Notes under the pieces: model-generated
The model's input: the letters and a program-made list of their open reading frames with translations, nothing else
Told to the model about the DNA's origin: nothing
The model's database searches: none
Assembly: GCF_017368815.1 (NCBI RefSeq)
Contig: NZ_JAFNME010000021.1
Coordinates: forward strand, 1-57,783
Direction of reading: 5' to 3'
Source: Comamonas denitrificans
GTDB lineage: Bacteria; Pseudomonadota; Gammaproteobacteria; Burkholderiales; Burkholderiaceae_C
DNA length: 57,783 nt
In this document: in pieces, positions 42,755-51,546 of the stretch
Position numbering within the stretch: position 1 is the stretch's first letter
How the letters are laid out: every line of letters begins with the position of its first letter
Program-made: the position numbers and the translations under genes

Positions 42755-44719
42755 CTAGGCTGCTGGCAAGGTGATGGTAAATACCGCGCCCCCTTCCGGG
42801 CGGTTGGCCGCCTGCACCTGGCCACCATGCTGCGCCACAACCGCCTGCACATACGCCAGCCCCAGGCCAATGCCGGCCACGGCATCATGCCCGCCCTCGC
42901 CTTCGTGGCGTTTTTGCCGAACAAACGGGGTGAACAGGTGTGGCAGGGCCTGGGCATCCATGCCGGGGCCTTGGTCAAGAATGGCGATGCACCAATGGCC
43001 CTCGCAGTAGCTCAGTTGAAGATCAATGCTGCTGCCCTGCGGGCTGTATTTGATGGCGTTGGAGAGCACATTCACCAGCACCCGGCGCAGTTGGCTGGGG
43101 TCGCCACGCACCAACGCCTCTTGCTCTTGCGCCAGCCACACCAGTTGGATGTTGCGCCGGGTGGCGCTGGCCCACATATCGTCCTGGGCCTGGTCCATCA
43201 GCAGGCCCAGCTCCACCCGCTCGCGGCGGGTGGAGGGCTGCTCCAGCGTGCGCGCCAAGTGCACAAAATCATCGGCCAAACGCAGGGCGCTGTGGGCATG
43301 GCGCTCAATGCGATCGATTAGCGGCGGGCCATCAGCAGGCAGCAGGCCATGGCGCTCTAAATCGATTTCTGTCAGCAAGGTGCTGATCGGTGCCCGAATG
43401 TCGTGCGAGATAAAGCGCATGGCCTGCTCGCGCTGGGCTTGCAAGTGCTGCAGGTGCTGCAGGGCGTGCTGAACTTGCACGATGTGCTGTTGCAAGAAAT
43501 CGCCCCGCCGCCGGGGGATGCTAGGCAGCAAGGTGCTGCTTTGCTGTTGCAAGGCACGCAATTCGGCTTGAAAAAACCCCAGCGCCGCTGTTTGCCGCCG
43601 CCAACTCCACAGCGGGTAGGCCATGGCCAAGCCCAGCAAGGCGGCCATGGGCTGCAAAACACTGCCCCACAGGCTGGCGCTGGCCCAGGTGATGCCCAGC
43701 GCCAGCACGGCCAACGCCGCGCACGCGACCAGGGCGCTGGAGGGACTGAGCAGCAGCACCGCCAGCAGGCCAGCACCAACCAGGGCCAGATTCAGCGCCA
43801 CATTGCTGCTGGTGCTGGCCGGGTGCAAAGCATGGGGCTGCAGCTGGCTATGCAGGGTGTGGGCAAGCAGCTCGACATTGCTCATCATGGCCTGCTCGGG
43901 TGCCCCAGGCGTGGCGGCGGTGGTGGCCACGCCGGTGGCGTTGCTGCCAATCAGCACATGCTTGTTGCGAAACGCACCCGAGGGGATGCGGCCTTGCAGC
44001 ACATCAATGTAGGCGTAGCGAGTAAACGGCGGGTGGCGGCTGGCAAAGCCAATCAGCGATGAGGCCAGTGGCAGGGCTTGGGCCTCGGGCGGGCGCTGGT
44101 GGCGCTGCAGACGCTGGCATGGGGCCTGCTGCGGGTGCTCCACGCACTGCATGGCGATGGTGAAATGGGGCCAAAGCATGCCGCCCGCCGCCGTGGTGGC
44201 TTGCTGCCAGGGATGAAAACGGCGCACGCTGCCATCGCTGTCTGGCTCGATGGCGGTGTGCCCCAAGGCGGCTGCGGCTTGCGCCAGCAAGGGCAGCGGC
44301 AGCAGGGCCTCTTGCCCAGCGCCACCGATGGGCACCACGGGCAACACCACCCGGCCACTGGCGGCCATGGTGTGGGCCAGCAGCAGGTCGTCCTCGGGGT
44401 AGTCCAGATCCTCTTCGGTCAGCAAAAAATCCAAACCAATCGATTGCGGCTGCCCGGCGCTGATGTGGCGCAGCACCTGGGCATGCAGCGCCCGCCGCCA
44501 GGGCCAGCGGCCAATGCTGGCGATGCTGCGATCGTCGGCCAGCACCAACACCACCTCGGGGGCGGCGGGGCGGGCTTGGCTGCGGGTGATGCGGTCTTGC
44601 AGCCAGGCATTGCTTTGTTGCAATTGACCCGGTTGGCTCAAGCCGCCCACCAAGGCCAGCAGGGCCACGGCCAGCAGCAACCATTGCAGCCACAGCGCTT
44701 GGTGGGGGGCGTATTTCAT
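42755..44719 (-). CDS. CHASE2-domain sensor histidine kinase
   Basis: 654 residues. One N-terminal membrane helix (WLQWLLLAVALLALVGG), then a periplasmic CHASE2 domain (about 30-290, with VLVLADDRSIASIGRWPW and the late KHVLIGSNATG) and three membrane helices (about 300-380) as usual for CHASE2. A HisKA/HATPase core follows: H box FISHDIRAPISTLLTEID, N box NVLSNAIKYSPQ, G1 DQGPGMD, G2 GIGLGLAYV. ATG at 44719 (MKYAPHQ) is chosen; a TTG upstream would place repeat sequence in the protein. It is the last gene of a unit with the FecR-LysM protein and OmpR-type regulator. Confidence 0.92.
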   Translation of the reverse strand: MKYAPHQALWLQWLLLAVALLALVGGLSQPGQLQQSNAWLQDRITRSQARPAAPEVVLVLADDRSIASIGRWPWRRALHAQVLRHISAGQPQSIGLDFLLTEEDLDYPEDDLLLAHTMAASGRVVLPVVPIGGAGQEALLPLPLLAQAAAALGHTAIEPDSDGSVRRFHPWQQATTAAGGMLWPHFTIAMQCVEHPQQAPCQRLQRHQRPPEAQALPLASSLIGFASRHPPFTRYAYIDVLQGRIPSGAFRNKHVLIGSNATGVATTAATPGAPEQAMMSNVELLAHTLHSQLQPHALHPASTSSNVALNLALVGAGLLAVLLLSPSSALVACAALAVLALGITWASASLWGSVLQPMAALLGLAMAYPLWSWRRQTAALGFFQAELRALQQQSSTLLPSIPRRRGDFLQQHIVQVQHALQHLQHLQAQREQAMRFISHDIRAPISTLLTEIDLERHGLLPADGPPLIDRIERHAHSALRLADDFVHLARTLEQPSTRRERVELGLLMDQAQDDMWASATRRNIQLVWLAQEQEALVRGDPSQLRRVLVNVLSNAIKYSPQGSSIDLQLSYCEGHWCIAILDQGPGMDAQALPHLFTPFVRQKRHEGEGGHDAVAGIGLGLAYVQAVVAQHGGQVQAANRPEGGAVFTITLPAA

Positions 44720-44725
44720 TATAAA

Positions 44726-44813
44726 AAAAGGAGCTGCTTGCGCTTTTAAATTCAATATTTAAAGGCTAAAAAAGCCTGAAACATTGATAAATTAAGCGGC
44801 TAAAGCTCCTTTT
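44726..44813. repeat. Intergenic palindromic repeat, copy 6 (FecR-LysM / CHASE2 kinase)
   Basis: AAAGGAGCTGCTTGCGCTTTT on the left and TAAGCGGCTAAAGCTCCTTTT on the right (each about 20 bases), with AAGGCT/AGCCTT inside as an inner stem. It fills the gap between two same-strand genes of one operon and touches the FecR-LysM stop codon. It leaves the kinase without a visible Shine-Dalgarno site. Confidence 0.82.
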
Positions 44814-46491
44814 AATTGCGCAAACCCAGGCCGCTGCCCGTGCCCACGGTCTGGCCGGAGCCGTCCATGACCAGGGGCAGCACCTCAATCAGGCGCGTGG
44901 GGGCAAAGCTGCTGAGCAGGCCGTTGGCATCTTGCGCTTGCAGGCGAATGTGCCAGGTGCCCGCTGGCAGGCCCGCTACCGTCCATTGCGCGGTGTCGAG
45001 CCAAATGTCCAGGGCCGGTTCGTTCGCGTCAGGGCTGGCCAGGGCTTGCACGCGGTAGCGCTGGCCCGGGCTGCCCGCCCAGTAAAGGGTGGTGTGGCCT
45101 TGGCGGATTTCGGTTTCGATGCCGGCAGGCTGCGCCGGTGGCGCTTGCACGCTAAAGGCTTGCACCGCGCCAAACGGCCCCTGGTCGCGCTGGCCGTCCA
45201 CCCAGCGCACGCTGGCGGTGCGCCAGGCATAGTGCCCCGTGGGCAGGGCGGCGATGTCCAGGGCGCATTCAGCGCTGTCGTGGGCTTGGGCCGCCAAGTG
45301 CTCAAAGGCAGCGTTCGTCGCTTCTTGGCCCGCATCCAAGGCGGCAACTTGCAGAACGTAGGCCTGCGCCTGGCTGACCGGGGTGCAGGCCAACGCGGCT
45401 GCCCCAAGGGGCACCACGGCGGCCGGGGCGGGGCTGGCGGCCAAGGGGGCCACCGGGTGGGCTTTGACGCGCAGCGGGGCGTGGGCGCGGTGGCCGCTGA
45501 TGCCCAGGGCATCTTGCGCCTGCACGTGCAACCAGTAATCGCCATCGGGCAGGCTGGCAAAGCGCACCTGGGGCGTGGCAAAACGGCCATTGCGCAGCAC
45601 CTGCTCGGCGGCGCTGTCGCGGCTGACCTGCACTTGGTAAGCGCTGGCCTGGGCCACGGCCGGCAGTGCCAGGGCCAACCACTGCGCATCGGTCACCGTG
45701 CTGGGCAGGCGGTCGGTGGCGATGGCGGGCAGGCGTGGCACAGGGGGGCTGGCCTGGCCGCTGGCATCTACAGCGGCGCCAAACCCAGGTGGCAAGACGG
45801 TGCTGGCGCGATCGGTGCTCCCCTGCAGGGCGACACGGCCTTGGTCCACGGCGCTGCTGCTGCCTTGCTCGGTGACCTGCACGTTAAAGCGGGTGCCGCG
45901 CACGCTGGTGGCGGCCACGGGGGTGCGAATTTCAAGCTGGCGCGTGGCATCCGGGCGGCCCGGCACGGCGATGTCCATGCCGCCTTGCTCTAGCTCCAAA
46001 ACGGTTTGCAGGCTGCCCGCACGGCCGCGGCGGCGCAGTTGTTGCAGGGTGACTTGGCTGTTGGCCTGCACGCGCACGGTCGATCCATCGGCCAAACGCA
46101 CCGTCACAAAGGCATCGGGGTCGAGGGTCAGCGCATCGCCTTCTTGCAGCGGCTGGCCACGTTGCACGGGCTGTGCCGTGCTGCCTTCGCGGTGCAGACT
46201 GGCGCTGCCTTGGAGGTAATCCACGCTGGCAGTGGCCGCGCGCAACAGGTTCAGGGGAATTTCCAAGAGCTGCCCCGGCGGCAAACGATAGGGGTCAATG
46301 CCGCCGTTGTGCTGCTGCAAGGCTGGCCATTGGGTGCTATCGCCCAGGTAGCGGCGGGCCAATTGCTCCAGCGTATCGCCCGCTTGCACGCGGTGCTGCA
46401 CAACGGGCAGGCGGGTGGTTTGGGCAAAGCTGCTGGCGCTGCACAGGGCCAAGGCAAGAACGGGCAGCGCGGCCAGGCGGGGCAGATGCAT
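44812..46491 (-). CDS. Periplasmic LysM-FecR domain protein
   Basis: 559 residues. A signal peptide (MHLPRLAALPVLALALCSAS) is followed by a LysM domain (about 33-80: VVQHRVQAGDTLEQLARRY) that should bind peptidoglycan. A FecR domain (about 110-225: EGDALTLDPDAFVTVRLADG, VAATSVRGTRFNVQVTE) comes next, then tandem fibronectin-III-like segments (about 270-540) with YQVQVSRD, YVLQVAAL and YRVQALAS patterns. It lies between the response regulator and CHASE2 kinase genes and is probably the periplasmic signal partner of the kinase. Its ATG overlaps the regulator's stop by one base (TGATG). Confidence 0.9.
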   Translation of the reverse strand: MHLPRLAALPVLALALCSASSFAQTTRLPVVQHRVQAGDTLEQLARRYLGDSTQWPALQQHNGGIDPYRLPPGQLLEIPLNLLRAATASVDYLQGSASLHREGSTAQPVQRGQPLQEGDALTLDPDAFVTVRLADGSTVRVQANSQVTLQQLRRRGRAGSLQTVLELEQGGMDIAVPGRPDATRQLEIRTPVAATSVRGTRFNVQVTEQGSSSAVDQGRVALQGSTDRASTVLPPGFGAAVDASGQASPPVPRLPAIATDRLPSTVTDAQWLALALPAVAQASAYQVQVSRDSAAEQVLRNGRFATPQVRFASLPDGDYWLHVQAQDALGISGHRAHAPLRVKAHPVAPLAASPAPAAVVPLGAAALACTPVSQAQAYVLQVAALDAGQEATNAAFEHLAAQAHDSAECALDIAALPTGHYAWRTASVRWVDGQRDQGPFGAVQAFSVQAPPAQPAGIETEIRQGHTTLYWAGSPGQRYRVQALASPDANEPALDIWLDTAQWTVAGLPAGTWHIRLQAQDANGLLSSFAPTRLIEVLPLVMDGSGQTVGTGSGLGLRN

Positions 46492-47189
46492 CAAACGGTG
46501 ACTCCTTCGGTTTGGCTATCCAGGCGGTAGCCCAGGCCGTACACGGCCGTGATGGCGTATTGCGCCCCGGGGCGCAGTTGCAGTTGCTGGCGCAGACGCG
46601 AGATGTGGGTGTCCAGTGTGCGCGAGAGCACTTCGGCGTTTTGCCCCCAGATGGCTTCGCGCAGGTAGTCGCGTGACATCAGCCGCCCTGGGTTTTGGAA
46701 CAGCAGCAGCGCCAGGGAAAACTCCCGGTGGGTCAGGGCGATGGCTTCCTCCCCAAAATGCACCGTCAAAGTCGTGCGGTCCAAGCGGTAAGGGCCAAAT
46801 TGCTGCACCTCTTCGGTGCTGGCGGGGTAGGCGCGGCGCAGCAGGGCCGCTACACGGGCTTTGAATTCTGCAACGCGCAGGGGTTTGCTCATGAAATCAT
46901 CGGCCCCGCTGTGCAGGCCGTGGACGATATCGGTCTCTTCGCTGCGCAGGGTGACGATGAGGATGGGCAGATCGGGGCCCAGCTCTTGGCGCGTCCAGGT
47001 GGCCACTTCAGGGCCGCTGGTGTCGGGCAGCTCCCAATCCAGAATCAACAAATCAAAACTTTCGCGGCGCAGGTCTTTGGTCAGCTGCGCCCCGGTGGGG
47101 TAGCCCACACAGGTGTGGCCCATGCTGTGCACCATTTGCTCCATCATGTGCAGCTGTTGGGGGTCATCTTCCAAAATGGCGATGCGCAT
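46491..47189 (-). CDS. OmpR-family response regulator
   Basis: 232 residues. The receiver (1-120) shows the acidic pair in IAILEDDPQQLHMM, phospho-acceptor Asp in LLILDWELPDTSGPEV near 51, and Lys in DDFMSKPLRVAEF. The winged-helix domain (about 130-232) contains LTHREFSLALLLFQNPGRL and RTLDTHISRLRQQL. It is first in the unit regulator / LysM-FecR / CHASE2 kinase, with stop-start overlap to the next gene. Confidence 0.93.
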   Translation of the reverse strand: MRIAILEDDPQQLHMMEQMVHSMGHTCVGYPTGAQLTKDLRRESFDLLILDWELPDTSGPEVATWTRQELGPDLPILIVTLRSEETDIVHGLHSGADDFMSKPLRVAEFKARVAALLRRAYPASTEEVQQFGPYRLDRTTLTVHFGEEAIALTHREFSLALLLFQNPGRLMSRDYLREAIWGQNAEVLSRTLDTHISRLRQQLQLRPGAQYAITAVYGLGYRLDSQTEGVTV

Positions 47190-47239
47190 GGGGCCGTTCT
47201 CCTGAAGGTGATAGATATGTTTTTTGTAGCAATGACCGC

Positions 47240-48553
47240 TTATTCGCTGGCCGCGTAGGCTTGTAATTGCGCCAAAGCCTGCAGCGCTTCAGCGCGTGCC
47301 GCATCAGACAAGGCTTCAATTTGGGGCGCCAACGCTGCCAAGGCCGCAGCGCCTTGCTGCTGCAATTGGGCAATGGCGTGGCCGGCATCGCGCGGGGAGT
47401 CCAGGCCCAGGCTTTGCAGCAGCAGTTTGCCCTGGGCATCGACCAGCTTGAAATAAAACTTGCCGTCTTTTTCGCGGTACTGCTTAAAGCTGGGCAAGGC
47501 CAGTTTGGCGCTTTTGCTTTTATCGGTGCTGACGGCTTGCTCGGTCAGGCTGCGCAGGCCCACCGCATGGCGCAGGCGCTGCACCAAGGGCACTGCCAAG
47601 GCGCGGGCTTTTTCCGCCCCGGCTTGCAAGATGGCCTCGACCTTTTCCGGGTGCGCCATCAAGTCTTCGTAACGCGCACGCATGGGGGCAATCTCGCGGT
47701 CGATGCAGGCAAACAAGCGCTCTTTGGCTTCGCCCCAGGCGATGCCATCGGCATAGGCTTGGGCCATGGCGGCCACTTCCTCGGGCGTGGCAAAGGCTTG
47801 GTAGAGCTGGAACAGGGCCGAGCCCTCCACCGCTTTGGCCTCGCCCGGCGCACGCGAGTCGGTAACGATGGAGCCAATCAGCTTTTTGAGTTGCGCCGGC
47901 GGGGCAAACAGCGGGATGGTGTTGTCATAGCTCTTGCTCATCTTGCGGCCATCCAAACCGGCCAAGGTGGCCACCTGCTCTTCGACCAGCGCTTCGGGCA
48001 GGGTGAAGTGCTCGCCGTACAGGTGGTTGAAGCTTGCGGCAATGTCCCGCGCCATCTCGATGTGCTGGATCTGGTCGCGGCCCACGGGCACTTTGTGCGC
48101 GTTGAAAATCAAAATGTCGGCCGCCATCAGCACCGGGTACATGAACAGCCCGGCGTTCACCCCATCGTCCAGATCGCGCCCGGCTTCTTGGTTTTTATCT
48201 TGCGCCGCTTTGTAAGCGTGGGCGCGGTTGAGCAGGCCTTTGCCGGTCACGCAGGTGAGAAACCAGGTCAGCTCGGTGATCTCGGGAATGTCCGATTGGC
48301 GGTAGAACGTGACTTTCTCTGGGTCCAGGCCGCAGGCCAACCAGCTGGCGGCAATCTCCAGTGTGCAGCGGTGAATGCGGGCTGGGTCTTGCGTCTTGAT
48401 CAGCGCGTGGTAGTCGGCCAGAAAATAAAAATTTTCACACCCGGCCGTGCGGGTGGCGGCAATGGCCGGACGCATCATGCCCGCGTAATTGCCCAGGTGG
48501 GGTGTCCCCGAAGGGGTGATGCCGGTGAGAAAACGTGTGGGTTGTGCGCTCAT
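47240..48553 (-). CDS. trpS: Tryptophanyl-tRNA synthetase with C-terminal extension
   Basis: 437 residues; typical TrpS is about 330. Class I motifs are GTPHLGNYAG (HIGH region) and KMSKSYDN (KMSKS). The first 340 residues are ordinary TrpS. The last 100 residues (SFKQYREKDGKFYFKLVDAQ, then Ala/Gln-rich helices) are an extra domain seen in some beta- and gammaproteobacteria, of unclear role. It is on the same strand as the M50 protease gene, which ends 16 bp before it. Confidence 0.95.
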   Translation of the reverse strand: MSAQPTRFLTGITPSGTPHLGNYAGMMRPAIAATRTAGCENFYFLADYHALIKTQDPARIHRCTLEIAASWLACGLDPEKVTFYRQSDIPEITELTWFLTCVTGKGLLNRAHAYKAAQDKNQEAGRDLDDGVNAGLFMYPVLMAADILIFNAHKVPVGRDQIQHIEMARDIAASFNHLYGEHFTLPEALVEEQVATLAGLDGRKMSKSYDNTIPLFAPPAQLKKLIGSIVTDSRAPGEAKAVEGSALFQLYQAFATPEEVAAMAQAYADGIAWGEAKERLFACIDREIAPMRARYEDLMAHPEKVEAILQAGAEKARALAVPLVQRLRHAVGLRSLTEQAVSTDKSKSAKLALPSFKQYREKDGKFYFKLVDAQGKLLLQSLGLDSPRDAGHAIAQLQQQGAAALAALAPQIEALSDAARAEALQALAQLQAYAASE

Positions 48554-48568
48554 AACAGATCAAAAAAA

Positions 48569-49237
48569 CTAGCTAAAGAAAAGAATCAAGGGCTGCAGCA
48601 GCCAAACCAGCACTTGGTTGCTGGCATCCATCAACGGGCGCAGCCAGTAGGTGCCAACAATGCCCGAAAGCACCAGCGCCAGAACGATAAAAAAGCCATA
48701 CGGCTCCACCCGCGACAGCGTGGCTGCGCTGCGGTAGGGCAACAGCCCGACCAGAATGCGCCCACCATCCAGCGGGGGCAGCGGAAACAGGTTGAACGCC
48801 CACATGACCAGATTGACCAGCACCCCGCCCTTGGCCATTTGCAGGAAAAAGCGCTCTTCCACCCCCACACCGATCAGCACGATGAACAGCGCCAGCCACA
48901 GCAAGGCCTGCACCAGGTTGGAGGCTGGCCCGGCCAGCGCCACCCAGATCATGTCGCGCTTGGGGTTGCGCAGGTTGTTGAAATTGACCGGCACCGGCTT
49001 GGCGTAACCAAACAAAAATGCCCCGCTGGTCGAAAAATACAGCAGCGCCGGCACCAAGATGGTGCCCACCGGGTCGATGTGTTTGAGCGGATTGAGCGTG
49101 ATGCGCCCCAGCATGCTGGCCGTGTGGTCGCCAAAGTGGCGGGCGGCATAGCCGTGGGCGGCCTCGTGGATGGTGATGGAAAACAGCACCGGCAAGGCGT
49201 AAATCAAAATGGTTTGAAGCGTTTGTGCGATATCCAC
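48569..49237 (-). CDS. Site-2-protease family (M50) membrane protein
   Basis: 222 residues with about five membrane helices. The zinc motif HEAAH is in the first half (ITIHEAAHGYAARHFGD) and the third ligand in NLFPLPPLDGGRIL. This is the short M50 form without a PDZ domain. Substrates are unknown; relatives carry out intramembrane proteolysis. The order YciO-like, M50, trpS on one strand is common in the group. The 133 bp upstream hold a degenerate piece like the intergenic repeat (AAAGAGCTTGATCCGCTTT at 49268-49286) and nothing else. Confidence 0.9.
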   Translation of the reverse strand: MDIAQTLQTILIYALPVLFSITIHEAAHGYAARHFGDHTASMLGRITLNPLKHIDPVGTILVPALLYFSTSGAFLFGYAKPVPVNFNNLRNPKRDMIWVALAGPASNLVQALLWLALFIVLIGVGVEERFFLQMAKGGVLVNLVMWAFNLFPLPPLDGGRILVGLLPYRSAATLSRVEPYGFFIVLALVLSGIVGTYWLRPLMDASNQVLVWLLQPLILFFS

Positions 49238-49370
49238 AGGCGGTACAGAGAAGTAATTAAATAAATAAAAGAGCTTGATCCGCTTTGTTTACGGTCGTTT
49301 CAAGGCGAAAGCTCAGAGAAATGCTGATCAAACCAGCGGGGGCAGCACCTATTTTCATGATTCATGCATG

Positions 49371-50006
49371 CTACAAGCCAATGGCGGCCAAACTGCCCTG
49401 CCCCTCACGCACCACCACCGGGGCCCCATTGTTGGCCATGGCGGTTAGATCCAGCACCGTGGTGGGCTGCAGCGGGCAGGCTCCGGCATCGACGATGCCA
49501 TCGACCAGGTGCTGCAATTGCTCGCGGATGTCGTCGGGGTCATTCAGCGGCTCGGTCTCGTCGGGCAGGATCAAGGTGGTGGCCAGCAGCGGTGCGCCCA
49601 GCAACTCCAGCAGCAGCTGCGTGCATTTGTGTCCGGGCACACGCAAACCAATCGTTTTGCGCGAAGGGTGGCTCACGCGCCGGGGCACTTCGCGCGTGGC
49701 ATCCAAGATAAAGGTGTAGGGGCCAGGGGTGGCCAGCTTCATCAGGCGAAACTGGCGGTTGTCCACAGTGGCGTAGCTGGCCAGCTCCGACAGGTCGCGG
49801 CACAGCAGCGTCAGGTGGTGCTTGTCGTTTACCCCGCGAATGCGGCGCAGGCGCTCGACCGCATCGCGGTCATCGAGTTGGCACACCAAGGCGTAGCTGG
49901 AATCGGTGGGAATGGCGAGCACGCCGCCTTTTTGCAGCAAAGCGGCCGCCTGCTTGAGCAAGCGCGGCTGGGGGTTGTCCGGGTGAATTTCAAAATATTG
50001 GGCCAT
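49371..50006 (-). CDS. YciO/Sua5/YrdC-family protein (threonylcarbamoyl-AMP synthase-like)
   Basis: 211 residues. The Sua5/YrdC fold is shown by LLQKGGVLAIPTDSSYAL, RIRGVNDKHHLTLLCRDL, PGPYTFILDAT and RKTIGLRVPGH. YrdC/Sua5 makes threonylcarbamoyl-AMP for tRNA t6A; YciO paralogues are weaker. The adjacent PHP-family gene mirrors yciO-rnm of E. coli, so YciO is the better match. ATG at 50006 (MAQYFEIHPDNPQP) is the family start. Confidence 0.9.
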   Translation of the reverse strand: MAQYFEIHPDNPQPRLLKQAAALLQKGGVLAIPTDSSYALVCQLDDRDAVERLRRIRGVNDKHHLTLLCRDLSELASYATVDNRQFRLMKLATPGPYTFILDATREVPRRVSHPSRKTIGLRVPGHKCTQLLLELLGAPLLATTLILPDETEPLNDPDDIREQLQHLVDGIVDAGACPLQPTTVLDLTAMANNGAPVVVREGQGSLAAIGL

Positions 50007-50108
50007 GGTGCTGTCCTTGCGGCACCGCCTCTTTGCACAACGGCCAAGAGCGTGCCAAACCGGCAATTGTCGTGGACTTGGCGCACGCTTGCAGCCATTG
50101 CAAGCAAC

Positions 50109-50996
50109 TCACGCCACAATGCGCGGCCCCAGCAGCTGCCACACCGGCGTTAAACCACTGGGCAGCGGCGGCAAACTGCCCAAAGCACAGCGCGATTCGG
50201 CCGGGCTGTGAAAGTCACTGCCGCACGAGGCGGCCCAGCCGCGCGCACGGGCCAAGGCCGCGTAGCTGTGGGTTTGTGCCGGGGTGTGGGCGCTGGTGGT
50301 CACCTCAATGGCTTGCCCACCCGATTGGGCAAAACGGTCGAGCAAAATTTGCATCGGCAAGCGCTCTAACTTGTAGCGCCCCGGGTGCGCCAGCACGGCC
50401 ACACCACCGGCCGCCACAATCTGCGCAATGCCGTCGTGCAACGCGGCCCAGCCATGGGGCGCATAGCCCGGTTTGCCCGGCACCAAATAGTGGCGAAACA
50501 CCTCGGCCACCGTGGCGCAGCGCCCGATTGCCACCAAATGCCGCGCAAAGTGGGTGCGTGACAGCTGCTCAGGCTGGCCTGCGTACTGCAACGCCCCCGC
50601 GTAGGCATCGGCAATGCCCACCGCCGCCAGGCCCGCGGCCATGGCTTGGGCACGGGGAATGCGGCTGTTACGGTGGTGCTGCAGCAGTGCCCGCAGCCCT
50701 GGGTGCTCACTATCCACCCCCAAGCCCACGATGTGAATCGTCTGCCCCAAAAAATCCACCGACACCTCCACCCCACTGACCCAGGCCAGACCCAGCGCCT
50801 GGGCGCTTTCGCGTGCTTCTTGTTGCCCAGCCACGCTGTCATGGTCGGTCAGCGCCCATAAATCCACGCCCTGGGCTGCGGCGTATTGCGCCAAAGCGCT
50901 GGGGGTTAAAACGCCATCCGAATACACCGAATGGCAGTGCAAATCGGCACGCCCATAACGCGGCAGGGTGGCTGCGGGAGTTGTTTTATTTGACAC
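50109..50996 (-). CDS. PHP-domain phosphoesterase (3',5'-nucleotide phosphatase/RNase AM-like)
   Basis: 295 residues, GTG start. The PHP metal site is clear: DLHCHSVYSDG near residue 18, LTDHD near 49, ISGVE-type SGVEVSV near 74, AHPGRYK near 203 and CGSDFHSP near 258. Relatives (YciV/Rnm, TrpH) dephosphorylate 3',5'-bisnucleotides and trim RNA 5' ends. It starts 58 bp from the divergent chemoreceptor gene; TTGACA at 50990-50995 overlaps its start codon and could be that gene's -35 box. Confidence 0.9.
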   Translation of the reverse strand: MSNKTTPAATLPRYGRADLHCHSVYSDGVLTPSALAQYAAAQGVDLWALTDHDSVAGQQEARESAQALGLAWVSGVEVSVDFLGQTIHIVGLGVDSEHPGLRALLQHHRNSRIPRAQAMAAGLAAVGIADAYAGALQYAGQPEQLSRTHFARHLVAIGRCATVAEVFRHYLVPGKPGYAPHGWAALHDGIAQIVAAGGVAVLAHPGRYKLERLPMQILLDRFAQSGGQAIEVTTSAHTPAQTHSYAALARARGWAASCGSDFHSPAESRCALGSLPPLPSGLTPVWQLLGPRIVA

Positions 50997-51053
50997 AATT
51001 TAACAATTATTTTTTGAATCAAAGCGTGTGAATGCCGATACGTAAGGCGCAAA

Positions 51054-51546
51054 TTGTGGGCCTTGATACTGGGGCTGATTATTGCCCTGGTGGTGGTATT
51101 GGGCGGCTTGCTGGTCTATTTACAAAACCTCAACGCCAGCGTCAGCCAAGAGCTGGAGCTAATGCAAAAACGTGCCACCTTGTCCACACAGTGGCATGGC
51201 ATGGTGTCCTTGGATGCCACCCGCTTGGTGGTGCAAATGGGCACCTCCGACGAGGCCATGTCCCAGCTGATGGACCAAGAAATGGGCACCGCTGCCATCA
51301 CTGAAGTGCAAAAGCAGGTTGTGGCCTTGGTCAATACGCCCGAAGGCAGGGCATTGCTTGAAAAAATTGCTATAGCACGGCAACAGGCCCTGGGCACCGT
51401 GGCCAAAGCGGCCGCTTTTCGTCAGCAACAAGATATTGAAAGCGCCAGTGCAATAGTTAAAACCACCCTGCGCCCGCAAATTGATGCCTATGTGCAAGAG
51501 ATTCAAAACTTCGCTGCACTGCAAGAAAAACACCGCGATCAGTTAA
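51054..51546 (+). pseudogene. Methyl-accepting chemotaxis protein, N-terminal fragment (IS-disrupted)
   Basis: The fragment encodes the first membrane helix (LILGLIIALVVVLGGLLVYL) and the periplasmic four-helix-type sensor up to ...QEKHRDQL, where the IS begins. Removing the IS and one TTAA joins it in frame to the downstream fragment as ...[13 protein letters not shown]. The beginning also looks damaged: ATG at 51032 starts M-P-I-R but is out of frame by one base with RRKLWALILG. Only a TTG at 51054 starts in frame, with no Shine-Dalgarno site. Confidence 0.88.

Noticed and set aside
47267..49264. 665-codon + strand open frame across trpS and the M50 gene
   Set aside because: Both minus-strand genes have all catalytic motifs; the antisense product is a Gln/His/Arg-rich shadow.
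51032..51304. Separate 90-aa protein starting at the ATG at 51032
   Set aside because: It is an out-of-frame reading of the chemoreceptor gene with Gly/His/Arg-rich product; the overlapping frame encodes a proper membrane helix and sensor.
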